Shown: positions 9,094 through 18,713, numbered from the stretch's first letter. The stretch is DNA of 64,000 nucleotides from an uncultured Clostridia bacterium (GCA_947628085.1 CANQYM010000003.1:124001-188000); one strand, 5' to 3'. The notes: generated by a model from the sequence alone, not told the origin. A program made the numbers and translations.

Positions 9094-9134
9094 AAAAAGA
9101 ATGCTAGCAAATTTTGCTAGCATTCTTTTTTTAT
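9094..9134 (-). terminator. terminator of the tandem-WXG100 gene
   Basis: AAAAAGAATGCTAGCAAA pairs with TTTGCTAGCATTCTTTTT. The long perfect stem has a T-run on the minus strand just after the stop of the gene at 9141. Confidence 0.88.
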
Positions 9135-9140
9135 AATTTT

Positions 9141-9752
9141 TTATGATACTGTATTGTTTGTTTCTGCTGCAGAAATATCAGTTTCTGCTGCTGCCATTAA
9201 AGTAGACAAATTAGTTTTAACAGAATTTAATGCTGTTTCTATATTTGTTTTTAATGAAGTAAATTTTGTACCAAATGCTGTTGCTGCTTCTGAATCCCAA
9301 ACAACACCTGACCAATGACTTTGGATAGTGTTTAGATTTTCTAAAGCATCAGCAATATATTGTTCTATATTTGCTTTATTAACACTTACATCAGTTGATA
9401 CAAATCTTAATCCAACATCTTCTGTTGCTGCTAATTCTTCTATTTTTGGAAGTTCTTTGTCATTTACAGTTTTTGTAGGTGCTCCATCTGCTAATGCATA
9501 GTTTTTAGCTACAGTTTCCAAAGCAATTGGTATATCGTCAACAACTAATCTTAATATATCATTTACTGCTGGAAGCATTGAATTTAATTCTTTAATAAAA
9601 GAATTATATCTAACACCATACCAATTAGAATGCATATTTTGAGTTTCTTGAAATATTTTATTCAAATTAGTATTTAATTTTTGACCTTCTGCACGAATTG
9701 AACCTGCTTGATCAGGTAATCTTTCATAATCTACTTGTGTTATATTTGCCAT
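9141..9752 (-). CDS. tandem WXG100-domain protein (type VII secretion substrate)
   Basis: WXG100 proteins are helical-hairpin substrates and partners of type VII secretion, usually about 100 residues and dimeric. This 203-residue protein holds two such units in one chain. Unit 1 has its turn motif W-Y-G at residues 44-46 and unit 2 has W-S-G at 147-149, almost exactly one domain length apart. A YxxxD signal (YALAD, residues 85-89) follows unit 1; unit 2 has no obvious equivalent. There is no signal peptide. It has its own promoter (9805-9833), an AGGAGG site and a strong terminator, so it is expressed separately from, but near, the essC operon. A single-chain heterodimer mimic is the simplest reading. 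Confidence 0.78.
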   Translation of the reverse strand: MANITQVDYERLPDQAGSIRAEGQKLNTNLNKIFQETQNMHSNWYGVRYNSFIKELNSMLPAVNDILRLVVDDIPIALETVAKNYALADGAPTKTVNDKELPKIEELAATEDVGLRFVSTDVSVNKANIEQYIADALENLNTIQSHWSGVVWDSEAATAFGTKFTSLKTNIETALNSVKTNLSTLMAAAETDISAAETNNTVS

Positions 9753-9804
9753 AATTTTAATCCTCCTAAAAAAAATTGTGATAAAATAAATTTATCATAT
9801 TTTT

Positions 9805-9833
9805 AAGTTATCAATAAGATACTAGCAAGTCAA
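9805..9833 (-). promoter_or_regulatory. promoter of the tandem-WXG100 gene
   Basis: TTGACT (9828-9833), a 17-bp spacer and TAACTT (9805-9810) with a TGA extension lie on the minus strand about 50 bp before the ATG at 9752. Confidence 0.6.
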
Positions 9834-9989
9834 GCTTTTTAACACAAATGTAATATTGCTATTTTATTTCAAATAACAAAAATGCTTTGTTACATTTTTG
9901 TTAAAAAAATTAAATTTACAAAATAACTATTTTTTTATTACTTTATTATTATTATAATGTTATTATAGATTTAGAAAGGTTGTATAAAA

Positions 9990-11090
9990 ATGAATGATTC
10001 AATAAAAAAAGCAGAAATAAGTTTATGTATGATTGTAAAAAATGAAGAATTAGTTTTAGAACGATGCTTAAATTCTGTAAAAGATATTGTCGATGAAATA
10101 ATAATTGTAGATACTGGTTCAACAGATAAAACTAAAGAAATTGCTTATAAATTTACTTCTAAAGTATATGATTTTGAATGGGTTGATGATTTTTCTAAAG
10201 CTAGGAACTTTTCTTTTTCTAAAGCTACTAAAGAATATATTATGTGGTTAGATGCAGATGATGTTATAGAAGAGAATGATGCAAAAAAAATTTTAGAACT
10301 TAAAAATAATATAGATCCAAACGTTGATATTTATATGTTTATTTACAACTATTCTTTTGATTCAAACGGAAATCCTAAAGTTGTTCAAAAAAGAGCTCGT
10401 ATTCTTAAAAAATCTAAAAATTACACTTGGGTAAGTCCTATACATGAAATTATAGTCCCTTCTGGAAATATAGTGTATACAGATATTTGTGTAAATCACA
10501 AAAAAATAAAAATAAATGATAAGGATAGAAATCTTCGAATATTTAAAAAAATGGAATCAGAAGGCAAAGATTTCGATATTAGACAAGGTTATTCCTATGC
10601 ACACGAATATTTTTATAGAAAAGATTATGACAAAACAATTTCTATGTTGAATACATTAGTAGATAAGTATGAAAATACATATTCTGCCAATTCGAGATTT
10701 TTATATAAATCTTTACTTGTTTTAGCAGATTGCTACAAAAATAAAAATGATTTTGAAATGGAAGAAAAGTCTTTATTTAAAATAATAAAATATCAAAAAC
10801 CAGGTATTAAAGCTTGTAATAGACTTGGTGATTTATTTTATAGAAAAAAGAATTTTGAAGCTACAATATTTTGGCTTCAAAATGCCATTGCTTTAGAAGA
10901 TATACATGAAGATGTAAATATTATTGAACACTACTATACTCCAAATTTATTAATAGGAGCCTCTTACTTCTATTTAAAAGATTATGACAATGCCATAAAA
11001 TACAATAATTTTGCTTGGCAAATAATGCCTAATAGTATAGCTTGTAAAAAGAATAACGATTTATATATAAAAAAGAAAAATAATTTATAA
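9990..11090 (+). CDS. GT2 glycosyltransferase with C-terminal TPR-like region
   Basis: The N-terminal family-2 domain of this 366-residue protein shows ISLCMIVKNEE, DEIIIVDTGSTDKT and the metal-binding WLDADDVI (residues about 83-90), followed by EIIVPSG. From about residue 190 the protein is built of helical tetratricopeptide-like pairs (SYAHEYFYRKDYDKTISML, NRLGDLFYRKKNFEATIFW, SYFYLKDYDNAIKYNN). This layout is common in Clostridia for enzymes glycosylating surface or secreted proteins. It lies on the opposite strand between the WXG100 gene and the essC operon, so it could modify a type VII-associated product such as the Thr-rich protein next door; that is inference. A likely -10 TATAAT lies at 9953-9958. 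Confidence 0.82.
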   Translation: MNDSIKKAEISLCMIVKNEELVLERCLNSVKDIVDEIIIVDTGSTDKTKEIAYKFTSKVYDFEWVDDFSKARNFSFSKATKEYIMWLDADDVIEENDAKKILELKNNIDPNVDIYMFIYNYSFDSNGNPKVVQKRARILKKSKNYTWVSPIHEIIVPSGNIVYTDICVNHKKIKINDKDRNLRIFKKMESEGKDFDIRQGYSYAHEYFYRKDYDKTISMLNTLVDKYENTYSANSRFLYKSLLVLADCYKNKNDFEMEEKSLFKIIKYQKPGIKACNRLGDLFYRKKNFEATIFWLQNAIALEDIHEDVNIIEHYYTPNLLIGASYFYLKDYDNAIKYNNFAWQIMPNSIACKKNNDLYIKKKNNL

Positions 11091-11124
11091 TTTATTTGTA
11101 TTTTATCTAATAAATATTTAATAG

Positions 11125-11162
11125 AAAAAGCCCCTTTTTGTTATAAAAGAGGCTTTCTTATT
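11125..11162. terminator. bidirectional terminator
   Basis: AAAAAGCCCCTTTTT pairs with AAAAGAGGCTTTCTT between the convergent GT2 gene and the type VII operon, with A/T runs on both sides. Confidence 0.75.
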
Positions 11163-11167
11163 TTTAT

Positions 11168-12982
11168 TTATTCATCTTTTTTTATATCATTACTTATATT
11201 TCCAAATGTGTTATCTGTTCCGTCCTGCGATGTTTTTATATTATGTATTATATCTTTAAATTCACTATCTGTTATTTTGTATGCAAACATACCATGCAAA
11301 TCATTATTTGGATTATTTGGTATTGACAAATCTGGTTCTGTTAATGTTACTGTTTCTGTACTATCTGTTTCTGTGCTTTCTGTTTCGGTTATTGGACTAT
11401 CTGTTTCTGTTAATGTTGCTGTTTCTGTACTTTCTGTCTCTGTACTTTCTGTCTCAGTTATTGGACTATCTGTCTCTGTTAATGTTGCTGTTTCTGTACC
11501 ATCTGTTTCTGTACTTTCTGTTTCTGTTATTGGACTATCTGTTTCTGTTAGTGTTGCTGTTTCAGTACCATCTGTTTCAGTGCTTTCTGTTTCAGTTATT
11601 GGACCTTCCGTTTCTGTTAATGTTACTGTTTCTGTACTATCTGTTTCTGTGCTTTCTGTTTCAGTTATTGGACTGTCTGTTTCTGTTAGTGTTACTGTTT
11701 CTGTACTATCTGTTTCTGTGCTTTCTGTTTCAGTTATTGGACTGTCTGTTTCTGTTAGTGTTACTGTTTCTGTACTATCTGTTTCTGTACTTTCTGTTTC
11801 AGTTATTGGACCCTCTGTTTCTGTTAATGTTACTGTTTCTGTACTATCTGTCTCTGTACTTTCTGTTTCAGTTATTGGACCTTCTGTTTCAGTTATTGTT
11901 GCTGTTTCAGTTATACTTGTTTCTGGAGCATCTGTTCCTGGTACTGCTAAATCTGGTTCTGTTACTGTTGGCCTTTCAGTGCTCTCTGTTTCTGTACTTT
12001 CTGTTTCAGTTATTGGACCTTCTGTTTCTGTTACTGTTACCGTTTCGGTGCTATCTGTTTCTGTACTTTCCGTTTCTGTTATTGGACCTTCTGTTTCTGT
12101 TACTGTTACCGTTTCGGTGCTATCTGTTTCTGTACTTTCTGTTTCTGTTATTGGGCCTTCTGTTTCTGTTACTGTTGCTGTTTCAGTGCTATCTGTTTCT
12201 GTATTTTCTGTTTCTGTTATTGTCACATCTGGTTCTGATATTGTTGCTGATTCAACTTCAGTTTCTGTAATATCTGTTTCGGTTATTGGTTCCTCCGTTT
12301 CTGTTATTGTTGTCGTTTCGGTGCTATCTGTTTCTGTACTTTCTGTTTCTGTTATTGTCACATCTGGTTCTGATATTGTTGCTGATTCAACTTCTGTTTC
12401 TGTAATATCTGTTTCGGTTATTGGTTCTTCTGTTTCTGTTATTGTTACTTCTTCACCATTTTCTGAATCTTGAGTTACATCTTCAAGTAAGTTTGCATCT
12501 GTTTCGGTTATTGTTATTATAGTTTCAGTAGTAATGTCTGTTTCTGTACTCTCTGCTTCTGCTGGTGTTGATGGATTTTCTTCTATAGCTGCTACCACAG
12601 TTTCATTTTCTCCTTCAGCAGCTGAAAAATTATCATATGTATCTTCAATTGGTGGAATTACATTATCTTCTAAATCACTTATATATGAATTCATGTTCTC
12701 TACAATTCCTAATATTGGTGTTAAATCCATTGAATAGTCAAGTCCTTTACCGGCATCCCCAGTTTCTCTATTTCCAAAAAAATCTAAAAAACCGTCTATT
12801 AACTTATTAAACCATTTATCACTATTTCCAATTTCTTCTCTCAAACCTTGTGGTACACATTTTTCTAATTCCTTTGCTGTTTCCAATTTTTCGGATAAAT
12901 TAGTTTTAACTCCGTCAAGGGTAGCTAAATCTTCTTTTAATCCATCATAATCTATCGTTACTACAGTTGTTGAATCACTCAT
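11168..12982 (-). CDS. Thr/Glu-rich repeat protein of the type VII locus
   Basis: This protein is not recognised as a known family. The 604 residues fall into three parts: an N-terminal helical region of about 130 residues (contains DKWFNKLIDGFLDFFGN), a long repeat region, and a 50-residue C-terminal tail. The repeat unit is 23 residues, ITETESTETDSTETVTLTE plus T-[DE]-[SG]-P, with about nine simple copies and two longer variants containing EVESATISEPDVT. There is no signal peptide, LPXTG motif or membrane anchor. It ends the essC operon and overlaps the upstream gene by 8 bp. The frame opens at 13009, but a GAAGG site favours the ATG at 12982. A stalk or linker on a secreted protein, possibly O-glycosylated on its many threonines, is inference. 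Confidence 0.6.
   Translation of the reverse strand: MSDSTTVVTIDYDGLKEDLATLDGVKTNLSEKLETAKELEKCVPQGLREEIGNSDKWFNKLIDGFLDFFGNRETGDAGKGLDYSMDLTPILGIVENMNSYISDLEDNVIPPIEDTYDNFSAAEGENETVVAAIEENPSTPAEAESTETDITTETIITITETDANLLEDVTQDSENGEEVTITETEEPITETDITETEVESATISEPDVTITETESTETDSTETTTITETEEPITETDITETEVESATISEPDVTITETENTETDSTETATVTETEGPITETESTETDSTETVTVTETEGPITETESTETDSTETVTVTETEGPITETESTETESTERPTVTEPDLAVPGTDAPETSITETATITETEGPITETESTETDSTETVTLTETEGPITETESTETDSTETVTLTETDSPITETESTETDSTETVTLTETDSPITETESTETDSTETVTLTETEGPITETESTETDGTETATLTETDSPITETESTETDGTETATLTETDSPITETESTETESTETATLTETDSPITETESTETDSTETVTLTEPDLSIPNNPNNDLHGMFAYKITDSEFKDIIHNIKTSQDGTDNTFGNISNDIKKDE
11340..12465. repeat. 69-bp tandem coding repeats
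   Basis: The region encodes the 23-residue Thr/Glu repeat of the type VII-locus protein. Inside each unit a shorter TETES/TETDS sub-repeat recurs. The plus strand is open throughout because of the repeat composition, which creates long spurious frames. Confidence 0.9.
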
Positions 12983-13631
12983 TTCCTTCACCTTCCTTTG
13001 CGTCCACATAATTTAAAAAGTCATATGTATTTGTACTATAATATACATCGTAATACATATTTGTCCAATCGTTTGTTAAAACTGCCTTATTGTTCCAGTA
13101 ATATGTATTAGCTAAAGTATATTTTCTCCTACAAGTAGCAACACTACTTTTTATTTTAGTATATAGCTCATCATATAATGCTTTTCTTGTATTATAATCT
13201 GTATCCATCTTATTAAGGTTGCTTTCCAAATTAGATAATATAGTTTCAAATTTATTTATGCTATTTGTTTCCATGGCTTCTACTAAATTTTCTAATGTTT
13301 CTTTAATACCTATTTTACCGTTTTCGCCTCCACTATTTTCGCCTACGTAAGCAATTGTACCTGCCATATGACTTCCTAGACTAGTATTTACCGTTTCTAA
13401 GCTATCTCTTGCAGTTTTTAAAGCATTATTAACTTCTAACAGATAATCGTAAATATTTTGATAAGTGTTTTTAGCTTCTTTAATAGCTTGACATTCTGCA
13501 TCATATGTTTGACAATCTATTAAATCAGATAGTGATAAGCTATTCTCAGCATTTTTAAATGCAGCATATCTATTACTATATTCTATTTTAATAGAATTAT
13601 CTGCAGATGTTTCATCAACTTCTAATCCCAT
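12975..13631 (-). CDS. coiled-coil hypothetical protein of the type VII locus
   Basis: This 218-residue protein was not recognised. It is mostly helical with heptad-like stretches (YQNIYDYLLEVNNALKTA, FETILSNLESNLNKMDTD), four cysteines (CQTYDAEC and others), and a Tyr/Asn/Trp-rich C-terminus. No signal peptide or membrane segment is seen. Size and helical hairpin character resemble accessory proteins coded beside WXG100 or LXG genes, but no WXG motif is evident. It sits between the YukD-like gene (14 bp upstream) and the Thr/Glu-repeat protein (8-bp overlap), which strongly suggests translation as one operon and a shared task. A chaperone, adaptor or secreted partner is possible. Confidence 0.6.
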   Translation of the reverse strand: MGLEVDETSADNSIKIEYSNRYAAFKNAENSLSLSDLIDCQTYDAECQAIKEAKNTYQNIYDYLLEVNNALKTARDSLETVNTSLGSHMAGTIAYVGENSGGENGKIGIKETLENLVEAMETNSINKFETILSNLESNLNKMDTDYNTRKALYDELYTKIKSSVATCRRKYTLANTYYWNNKAVLTNDWTNMYYDVYYSTNTYDFLNYVDAKEGEGNE

Positions 13632-13645
13632 ATATAACTCTCCTT

Positions 13646-13897
13646 TTAAATTAAAATTATTTCACTTCCATTTACAATTCCAGCTTCTTTCACAGTTATA
13701 TTTATCGCAAATAACTGAGATGTTGTTTTATCATATAACTTTGGTAATTCTTCTGGATTATAGTATCCTCCAGAAAATTCATTAATAGCTTTTACCAGCA
13801 AAATTATTGTATTATATATTCTTTTATTTAAAGGTAGCCAAACATCATATTGCTGATCTAGCATTGGAACATAGAGTTTTACCAACACTTTATTCAT
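13646..13897 (-). CDS. yukD: YukD/EsaB-like ubiquitin-fold protein
   Basis: An 83-residue protein of the size and beta-grasp pattern of YukD/EsaB, cytoplasmic ubiquitin-like components of Firmicutes type VII systems. Visible pattern: VKLYVPMLDQQYDVWLP strand pair, the helix IYNTIILLVKAINEF, then LPKLYDKTTSQLF and a final NGSEIILI strand. There is no C-terminal di-glycine, as is normal for this family. The start overlaps the essC end by 8 bp, indicating translational coupling. It supports the type VII assignment independently of essC. Confidence 0.82.
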   Translation of the reverse strand: MNKVLVKLYVPMLDQQYDVWLPLNKRIYNTIILLVKAINEFSGGYYNPEELPKLYDKTTSQLFAINITVKEAGIVNGSEIILI

Positions 13898-16800
13898 TTT
13901 CTACCTCCTCTTTTATTTCCAATAATTTTATTAATGCAGCATTTCCAGATGTTATTACATATCCATGATCTAATCCGCAATTTCCCACTAAATTTCTTCT
14001 AGGTGTTATAATATTTATATTGTATTGATCATCCACTCCATTTCCAACAAAAATACCTGTATCTCCTGGTATATAATTTTTATACCACTGTTCATATTCA
14101 TGGCTTTTCATTTTCTTTAGATTTTCTACAATAATAAAATTCAATGACTTTGTTTCGTTTGACTTCTTTAATAACTCATTAAAGTCTGCATCTCTTTTTC
14201 CTATTATATCCCAGAACTTATCTAATCCAATTATTATACATATTGTTTCTTCTTTTACATTTGAATTTAGAATATTTTCTTCAAATTTTTTATACCTATC
14301 TATAAATTCTTCTTTTTTATCTGCTTCAATGCCTTCTGCATCAAATATTTCAAGATTAACATCTATCATTCTAAATTCTTCTATTACTTTATATAAAAAT
14401 TCTGTTGTCTTTTCTATAGATCTTCCAATCACTAAAGTAACAAAGTCTTTTTTAAAATTATATGTACATACTGATAAGTCTTTTTCATATAAACCTATTG
14501 GTACTGTTCTTATTGTTTTAAGTTTATCTCTTACCATTTTATACTCTATTTTAGGTGGCATTGTTGGAACTTTTGGAACATGTTTAGAAATTTTGGTTTT
14601 TAGTTCCTCTATTTTATTTTTTACAGTAGCATTAAAGTCTTCTGCTTCACAAAATCTAGCTGTTTGAAACTCATAAATTTCATTACTATCATTAATTTTT
14701 ATTAATCCTCTTCCAAACAAATTAGATGCTCTTTTTTTACTAATGCTTTCAAAAATACTATATAAATCATCTTCTTTATTTAATTTTAATGCAATTTTTT
14801 TCTTAAAGTTTTGTGTCAATCTAAACCTCATATCATGATATGCAGTTGTTGTTACACAAAATACAATTCCATACTTTGTACAATCTCTTGTTAAAGAAGT
14901 AATCACATCTTCATATTTATTTTCTGTTGTTTCTGTAAATACATCATATCCATTCAATATTATAAATATTAATGGCATCGTTTTTCCAGAGGTTCTCAAA
15001 TATAAATTATAATCACCATTATAGTTAGAAAGAATAAGTCTTCTTTCATTTAATTTGTTTAAAATAATATCAAAAAACCTTTCTAACTTTTCTTTTTCAT
15101 TTCCTAATATTACATCTCCAACTGTTGGACTATCTTTAAATATTTTAAAAGATTCACTGCCAAAATCCAAAACATATGTCCAAACACTGCTAATTGAATA
15201 ATTACACATAATGTCATAAATAAGAGTACTAATTAAAGTTTCTTTTCCACTATCAGCACTTCCATAAATTATAGTATTTCCATCCTCTAATAAGTTATAA
15301 TTAACTATTCCTTGTTTTTGGTTAGCTGGATCATCATATTCTCCAATTATAGGTTTTATACTCTTTTTGTCTTCTACTACGTTATATTTTTTTCTTAAAT
15401 CCTTTAAGAATATTTTTTCTGGTATACTCTCTAACCATAGTGTATCCATTTTTATATGTTCATATTTTGCAAGTTCATCTAAGTATTTTACAATTTGTGT
15501 TAATTGATCACCACTTGATGCTACATTAGTAATTACCTTATCATTTATTGATTTTATTATATTTCCTGTATTTGAAATGAATTCAATAGAATTATCTTCT
15601 TTTTTCTCAACAACATTTGATGGAACATATTGTGCACCTGACCATCCGGATTGTCCTAAAGTATAATATTCATCGTTTCCTACATTTAAATAAAATGTTC
15701 CTGATGTTTTTAAATTAGCAGCATCTGGATGTTTAATTACATCATTACTATCTGATTTGTCTTGTACTTTTAAACAAACTGCAAATTTACTATTACTACG
15801 AATTTGATCATTAACTATTCCTGAAGGCTTTTGAGTTGCCAATATTAAGTGAACTCCCAAAGAACGACCTATTCTTGATACACTCATTAATTCTTCCATA
15901 AAATCTGGTTGTTGTTGTTTAAGTTCTGCAAACTCATCACATATTATAAGTAAATGTGGTATAGGTTTTTTTATTACACCCTCATGATATAACTTTTGAT
16001 ATTTATATATATCTATAGTTCCACCATCTGTTTTATCTCTTGCTTCATTAAATAGTATTTGTCTTCGTCTAAGTTCAGACTTTATTGATGCTAAAGATCT
16101 TTGCAATCCAACTTTTTCAATATTAGTTATAGTTCCTACTAAATGAGGAAGTTTTACGTCATTTTTTTGGAAAGCTCCAGCTAAACCTCCACCTTTATAA
16201 TCTATTAAGATAAATGTTACATCATCTGGCCTATAGTTTATAGCTAAAGACAAAATATATGTTATTATAAATTCACTTTTTCCAGATCCTGTTGTACCAG
16301 CTATTAATCCATGTGGTCCATGTGCATTTTCATGGATATCTAACATTATTTTTGATCCATTTGAATCTATTCCTATTGGAGCTTTTAAAGATAGACTTGT
16401 ATTGTTTTTATTCCATCTATCTAATATATTTAATTGTTCAATCATTCCAACATCATACATCTCTAAAAAAGTATATTTTTCCTTAATGTTACTAACTGAA
16501 TTCGTACTATTAAATCTAATTGGAATATTAGATAAAATTTTTACAATTCTATCTACAGAATAATGTTCTGTATCATCTATTGTAAAATCACCACTTGCAT
16601 CTATTTTTTCACTTTCTTCTATTTCTACTTCATTAATTTCTGCTTTATTTTCTGTTATATTAATAAAAGTTTTACATTCATCAGGTAATTCTGTTAGATT
16701 ATCTCCTAAGCAAAGAACAGAAAAATCTATATTTTTTTCATTATTAATTATCTCTTTTAGTGCACTAATTGATTCTAAAGTTGAATAATTATCTGTTATT

Positions 16801-18503
16801 ATTAAGTAAAATGGTGTATATGATTGTTTTTTATCACTACTTGTCATAGCATATCTTACTTGAAATGTTCCATATATATTACCAATTACTGATTTTGCTT
16901 CTTCAGTATCTGTAGCAAAATATCTAAATTTTCTAGAATTGTCCCAAACATGTGGTAAATTTTTTACAAAATCCCATAAATATGATGTTTCATCTTTTAG
17001 TAAAAAAACTAATTTTAAATCTTCATAACTTTGGAAGGTTATTAGTTGTATTATTAAATTTTTAACATATTTTACAAGTCTTTCATAATCTTGTGAAATA
17101 AAAGATACTAAATTTCTTTTATTAAATGACATTGTAATTGGGGCGTCTGATATTAAAGCTGAATTCTTTTCCATTTCCAATAAAACATCTTCTAATTCAT
17201 CATCGTACATTGTAAAACGTTCTTCTGGATAAGAAATGTTTGCCTTAACATGAATATTTCCTGTTCCCAATCTAACTTCCATAAAGTCTCTATCATTTAC
17301 ATTTCGTTCCCATAGTCTAATGTTTTTACTTAGTATTAAGCTTATGCAATCTTCTGTTGGTAGAAAATTATTAGATAACACATTTCTTTGATCTTCTCTT
17401 ATATTATCTATTACACCCTGCTTTATACTTAAATATTTTTTATATCTCCATTGTCTTTTTTTCTCATATTCTCTTTTTCTTTTTTTATCATACAACCTAT
17501 TAATAATAGGCATTAAAATCATTGCAATTAGCATAGCTCCAGATGTAATTAAAGATGTAATAGTACTTCTAAATGTAGCTTCACCACTTAAACTTTTCTC
17601 TATTGTATTAGATACTGAAACTATCATTGCTGTTCCCATAGCCATTGATGTTCCCATCATAAGTATCATTGGTTTATCATCCATTTGTTGAACAGCCGGA
17701 ATGGCATCAATTTGAACTTTTTGTTCTTCTATCCAATTTGTTAATCTTGGAACTTTTGAGAAATAATCTTTGCTTGTCCATAGTTGTATATTATTATCTT
17801 CTTCATAATTTTCTGGAATTTTAGGAAACTTATAAAAATCCTCTTCTAATATTAGTTTATTTAACTTTATTTTTCCAAAAGGATTATTTATATATAATTT
17901 TTGATTTAAAAATACTATTTTTAACCCCATTATATAAATTACATCGCCATTCATTAATGGTACCATTTCTTCATTTAATGCCCTATTATTTAAATATGTT
18001 ATATTTTCTCTTTTATCTATATTTTCAAGCATCCATCTATTATTAGATAAAAAAATTCTTGCATGTTTTTTTGCAATTAATAAATTGTTATAGAAAATAT
18101 CTGAATTAGGGTCGCTTCCTATTGAAATTTCTTTTATATTTGGTGTTAAATTGTATGGCTTTAAAGTTTTATCATAAACATCTGAGCAATATAATATATA
18201 TATTTTATTTGAATAACCAATTGAAACAGCATACATGCTTCCTGGTTTTAAAATTACTTTTTCTTTTACAATAAAATTAGACCCTTGCAAAGAAAACTCG
18301 TAATCTACTATTTTCAATGATTTTGGATCTATAACTCTAGCATATGAATTGCTGGTAATTTTCCATTTACCATCTTGAGATTCTATATTTACTAATTTTT
18401 TTTCTTCATTATCTTCAATTTCAGTAATCCAATAATTACCAATAACAACTTTTGGTAAAATTATTCTGTTTATTGATTTACTTCCTATTAGTGTTACTAA
18501 CAA
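13890..18503 (-). CDS. essC: type VII secretion ATPase EssC/YukB
   Basis: EssC is the motor of the Firmicutes type VII secretion system, at the inner membrane. The 1537-residue protein has N-terminal FHA-like domains (IGSDPNSDIFYNNLLIAKKH near 128-147), two transmembrane segments (about 277-297 and 311-335), then FtsK/SpoIIIE domains. Domain 1 (about 700-900) has an intact Walker A, GTTGSGKSEF near residue 735, and Walker B LLIICDEFAEL. Domain 2 (about 1060-1250) has GSADSGKET. Domain 3 (from about 1330) has a degenerate GRSIEKTTEF. The start is TTG at 18501-18503 behind GGGAG; no in-frame ATG precedes it. It leads the operon essC-yukD-coiled coil-repeat protein. No essB, esaA or essA is adjacent. 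Confidence 0.93.
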   Translation of the reverse strand: MLVTLIGSKSINRIILPKVVIGNYWITEIEDNEEKKLVNIESQDGKWKITSNSYARVIDPKSLKIVDYEFSLQGSNFIVKEKVILKPGSMYAVSIGYSNKIYILYCSDVYDKTLKPYNLTPNIKEISIGSDPNSDIFYNNLLIAKKHARIFLSNNRWMLENIDKRENITYLNNRALNEEMVPLMNGDVIYIMGLKIVFLNQKLYINNPFGKIKLNKLILEEDFYKFPKIPENYEEDNNIQLWTSKDYFSKVPRLTNWIEEQKVQIDAIPAVQQMDDKPMILMMGTSMAMGTAMIVSVSNTIEKSLSGEATFRSTITSLITSGAMLIAMILMPIINRLYDKKRKREYEKKRQWRYKKYLSIKQGVIDNIREDQRNVLSNNFLPTEDCISLILSKNIRLWERNVNDRDFMEVRLGTGNIHVKANISYPEERFTMYDDELEDVLLEMEKNSALISDAPITMSFNKRNLVSFISQDYERLVKYVKNLIIQLITFQSYEDLKLVFLLKDETSYLWDFVKNLPHVWDNSRKFRYFATDTEEAKSVIGNIYGTFQVRYAMTSSDKKQSYTPFYLIITDNYSTLESISALKEIINNEKNIDFSVLCLGDNLTELPDECKTFINITENKAEINEVEIEESEKIDASGDFTIDDTEHYSVDRIVKILSNIPIRFNSTNSVSNIKEKYTFLEMYDVGMIEQLNILDRWNKNNTSLSLKAPIGIDSNGSKIMLDIHENAHGPHGLIAGTTGSGKSEFIITYILSLAINYRPDDVTFILIDYKGGGLAGAFQKNDVKLPHLVGTITNIEKVGLQRSLASIKSELRRRQILFNEARDKTDGGTIDIYKYQKLYHEGVIKKPIPHLLIICDEFAELKQQQPDFMEELMSVSRIGRSLGVHLILATQKPSGIVNDQIRSNSKFAVCLKVQDKSDSNDVIKHPDAANLKTSGTFYLNVGNDEYYTLGQSGWSGAQYVPSNVVEKKEDNSIEFISNTGNIIKSINDKVITNVASSGDQLTQIVKYLDELAKYEHIKMDTLWLESIPEKIFLKDLRKKYNVVEDKKSIKPIIGEYDDPANQKQGIVNYNLLEDGNTIIYGSADSGKETLISTLIYDIMCNYSISSVWTYVLDFGSESFKIFKDSPTVGDVILGNEKEKLERFFDIILNKLNERRLILSNYNGDYNLYLRTSGKTMPLIFIILNGYDVFTETTENKYEDVITSLTRDCTKYGIVFCVTTTAYHDMRFRLTQNFKKKIALKLNKEDDLYSIFESISKKRASNLFGRGLIKINDSNEIYEFQTARFCEAEDFNATVKNKIEELKTKISKHVPKVPTMPPKIEYKMVRDKLKTIRTVPIGLYEKDLSVCTYNFKKDFVTLVIGRSIEKTTEFLYKVIEEFRMIDVNLEIFDAEGIEADKKEEFIDRYKKFEENILNSNVKEETICIIIGLDKFWDIIGKRDADFNELLKKSNETKSLNFIIVENLKKMKSHEYEQWYKNYIPGDTGIFVGNGVDDQYNINIITPRRNLVGNCGLDHGYVITSGNAALIKLLEIKEEVENE

Positions 18504-18536
18504 ATCTCTTTTCTCCCATCATTTGTATTCTATTAT

Positions 18537-18566
18537 ATTATATCTCTAATAATATTTTTAAGTCAA
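18537..18566 (-). promoter_or_regulatory. promoter of the essC operon
   Basis: TTGACT (18561-18566), an 18-bp spacer and TATAAT (18537-18542) lie on the minus strand, 34 bp before the TTG start. Confidence 0.75.
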
Positions 18567-18713
18567 TAAAATTTATGTTTTATAACAATAATATTTAAAT
18601 TACAAAATTTTCGTTTATTGGTTTAAATCACTAATTAATTTTGCATAAATTTTACTTGTGGTAGATTACTCTGTAGAATATGTTATAAAAAATATTGACT
18701 TTTTTTACAAAAT

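Noticed and set aside
11340-12465. Possible CRISPR-like or minisatellite array
   Set aside because: Units are contiguous, in frame and coding, with no unique spacers; no cas genes are present.
11208-12473. Long plus-strand open frames of Ser/Val and Leu/Phe repeats opposite the repeat gene
   Set aside because: They are shadows of the 69-bp tandem repeat on the other strand: no ribosome-binding site, meaningless composition, and the minus-strand frame has operon context and a start.
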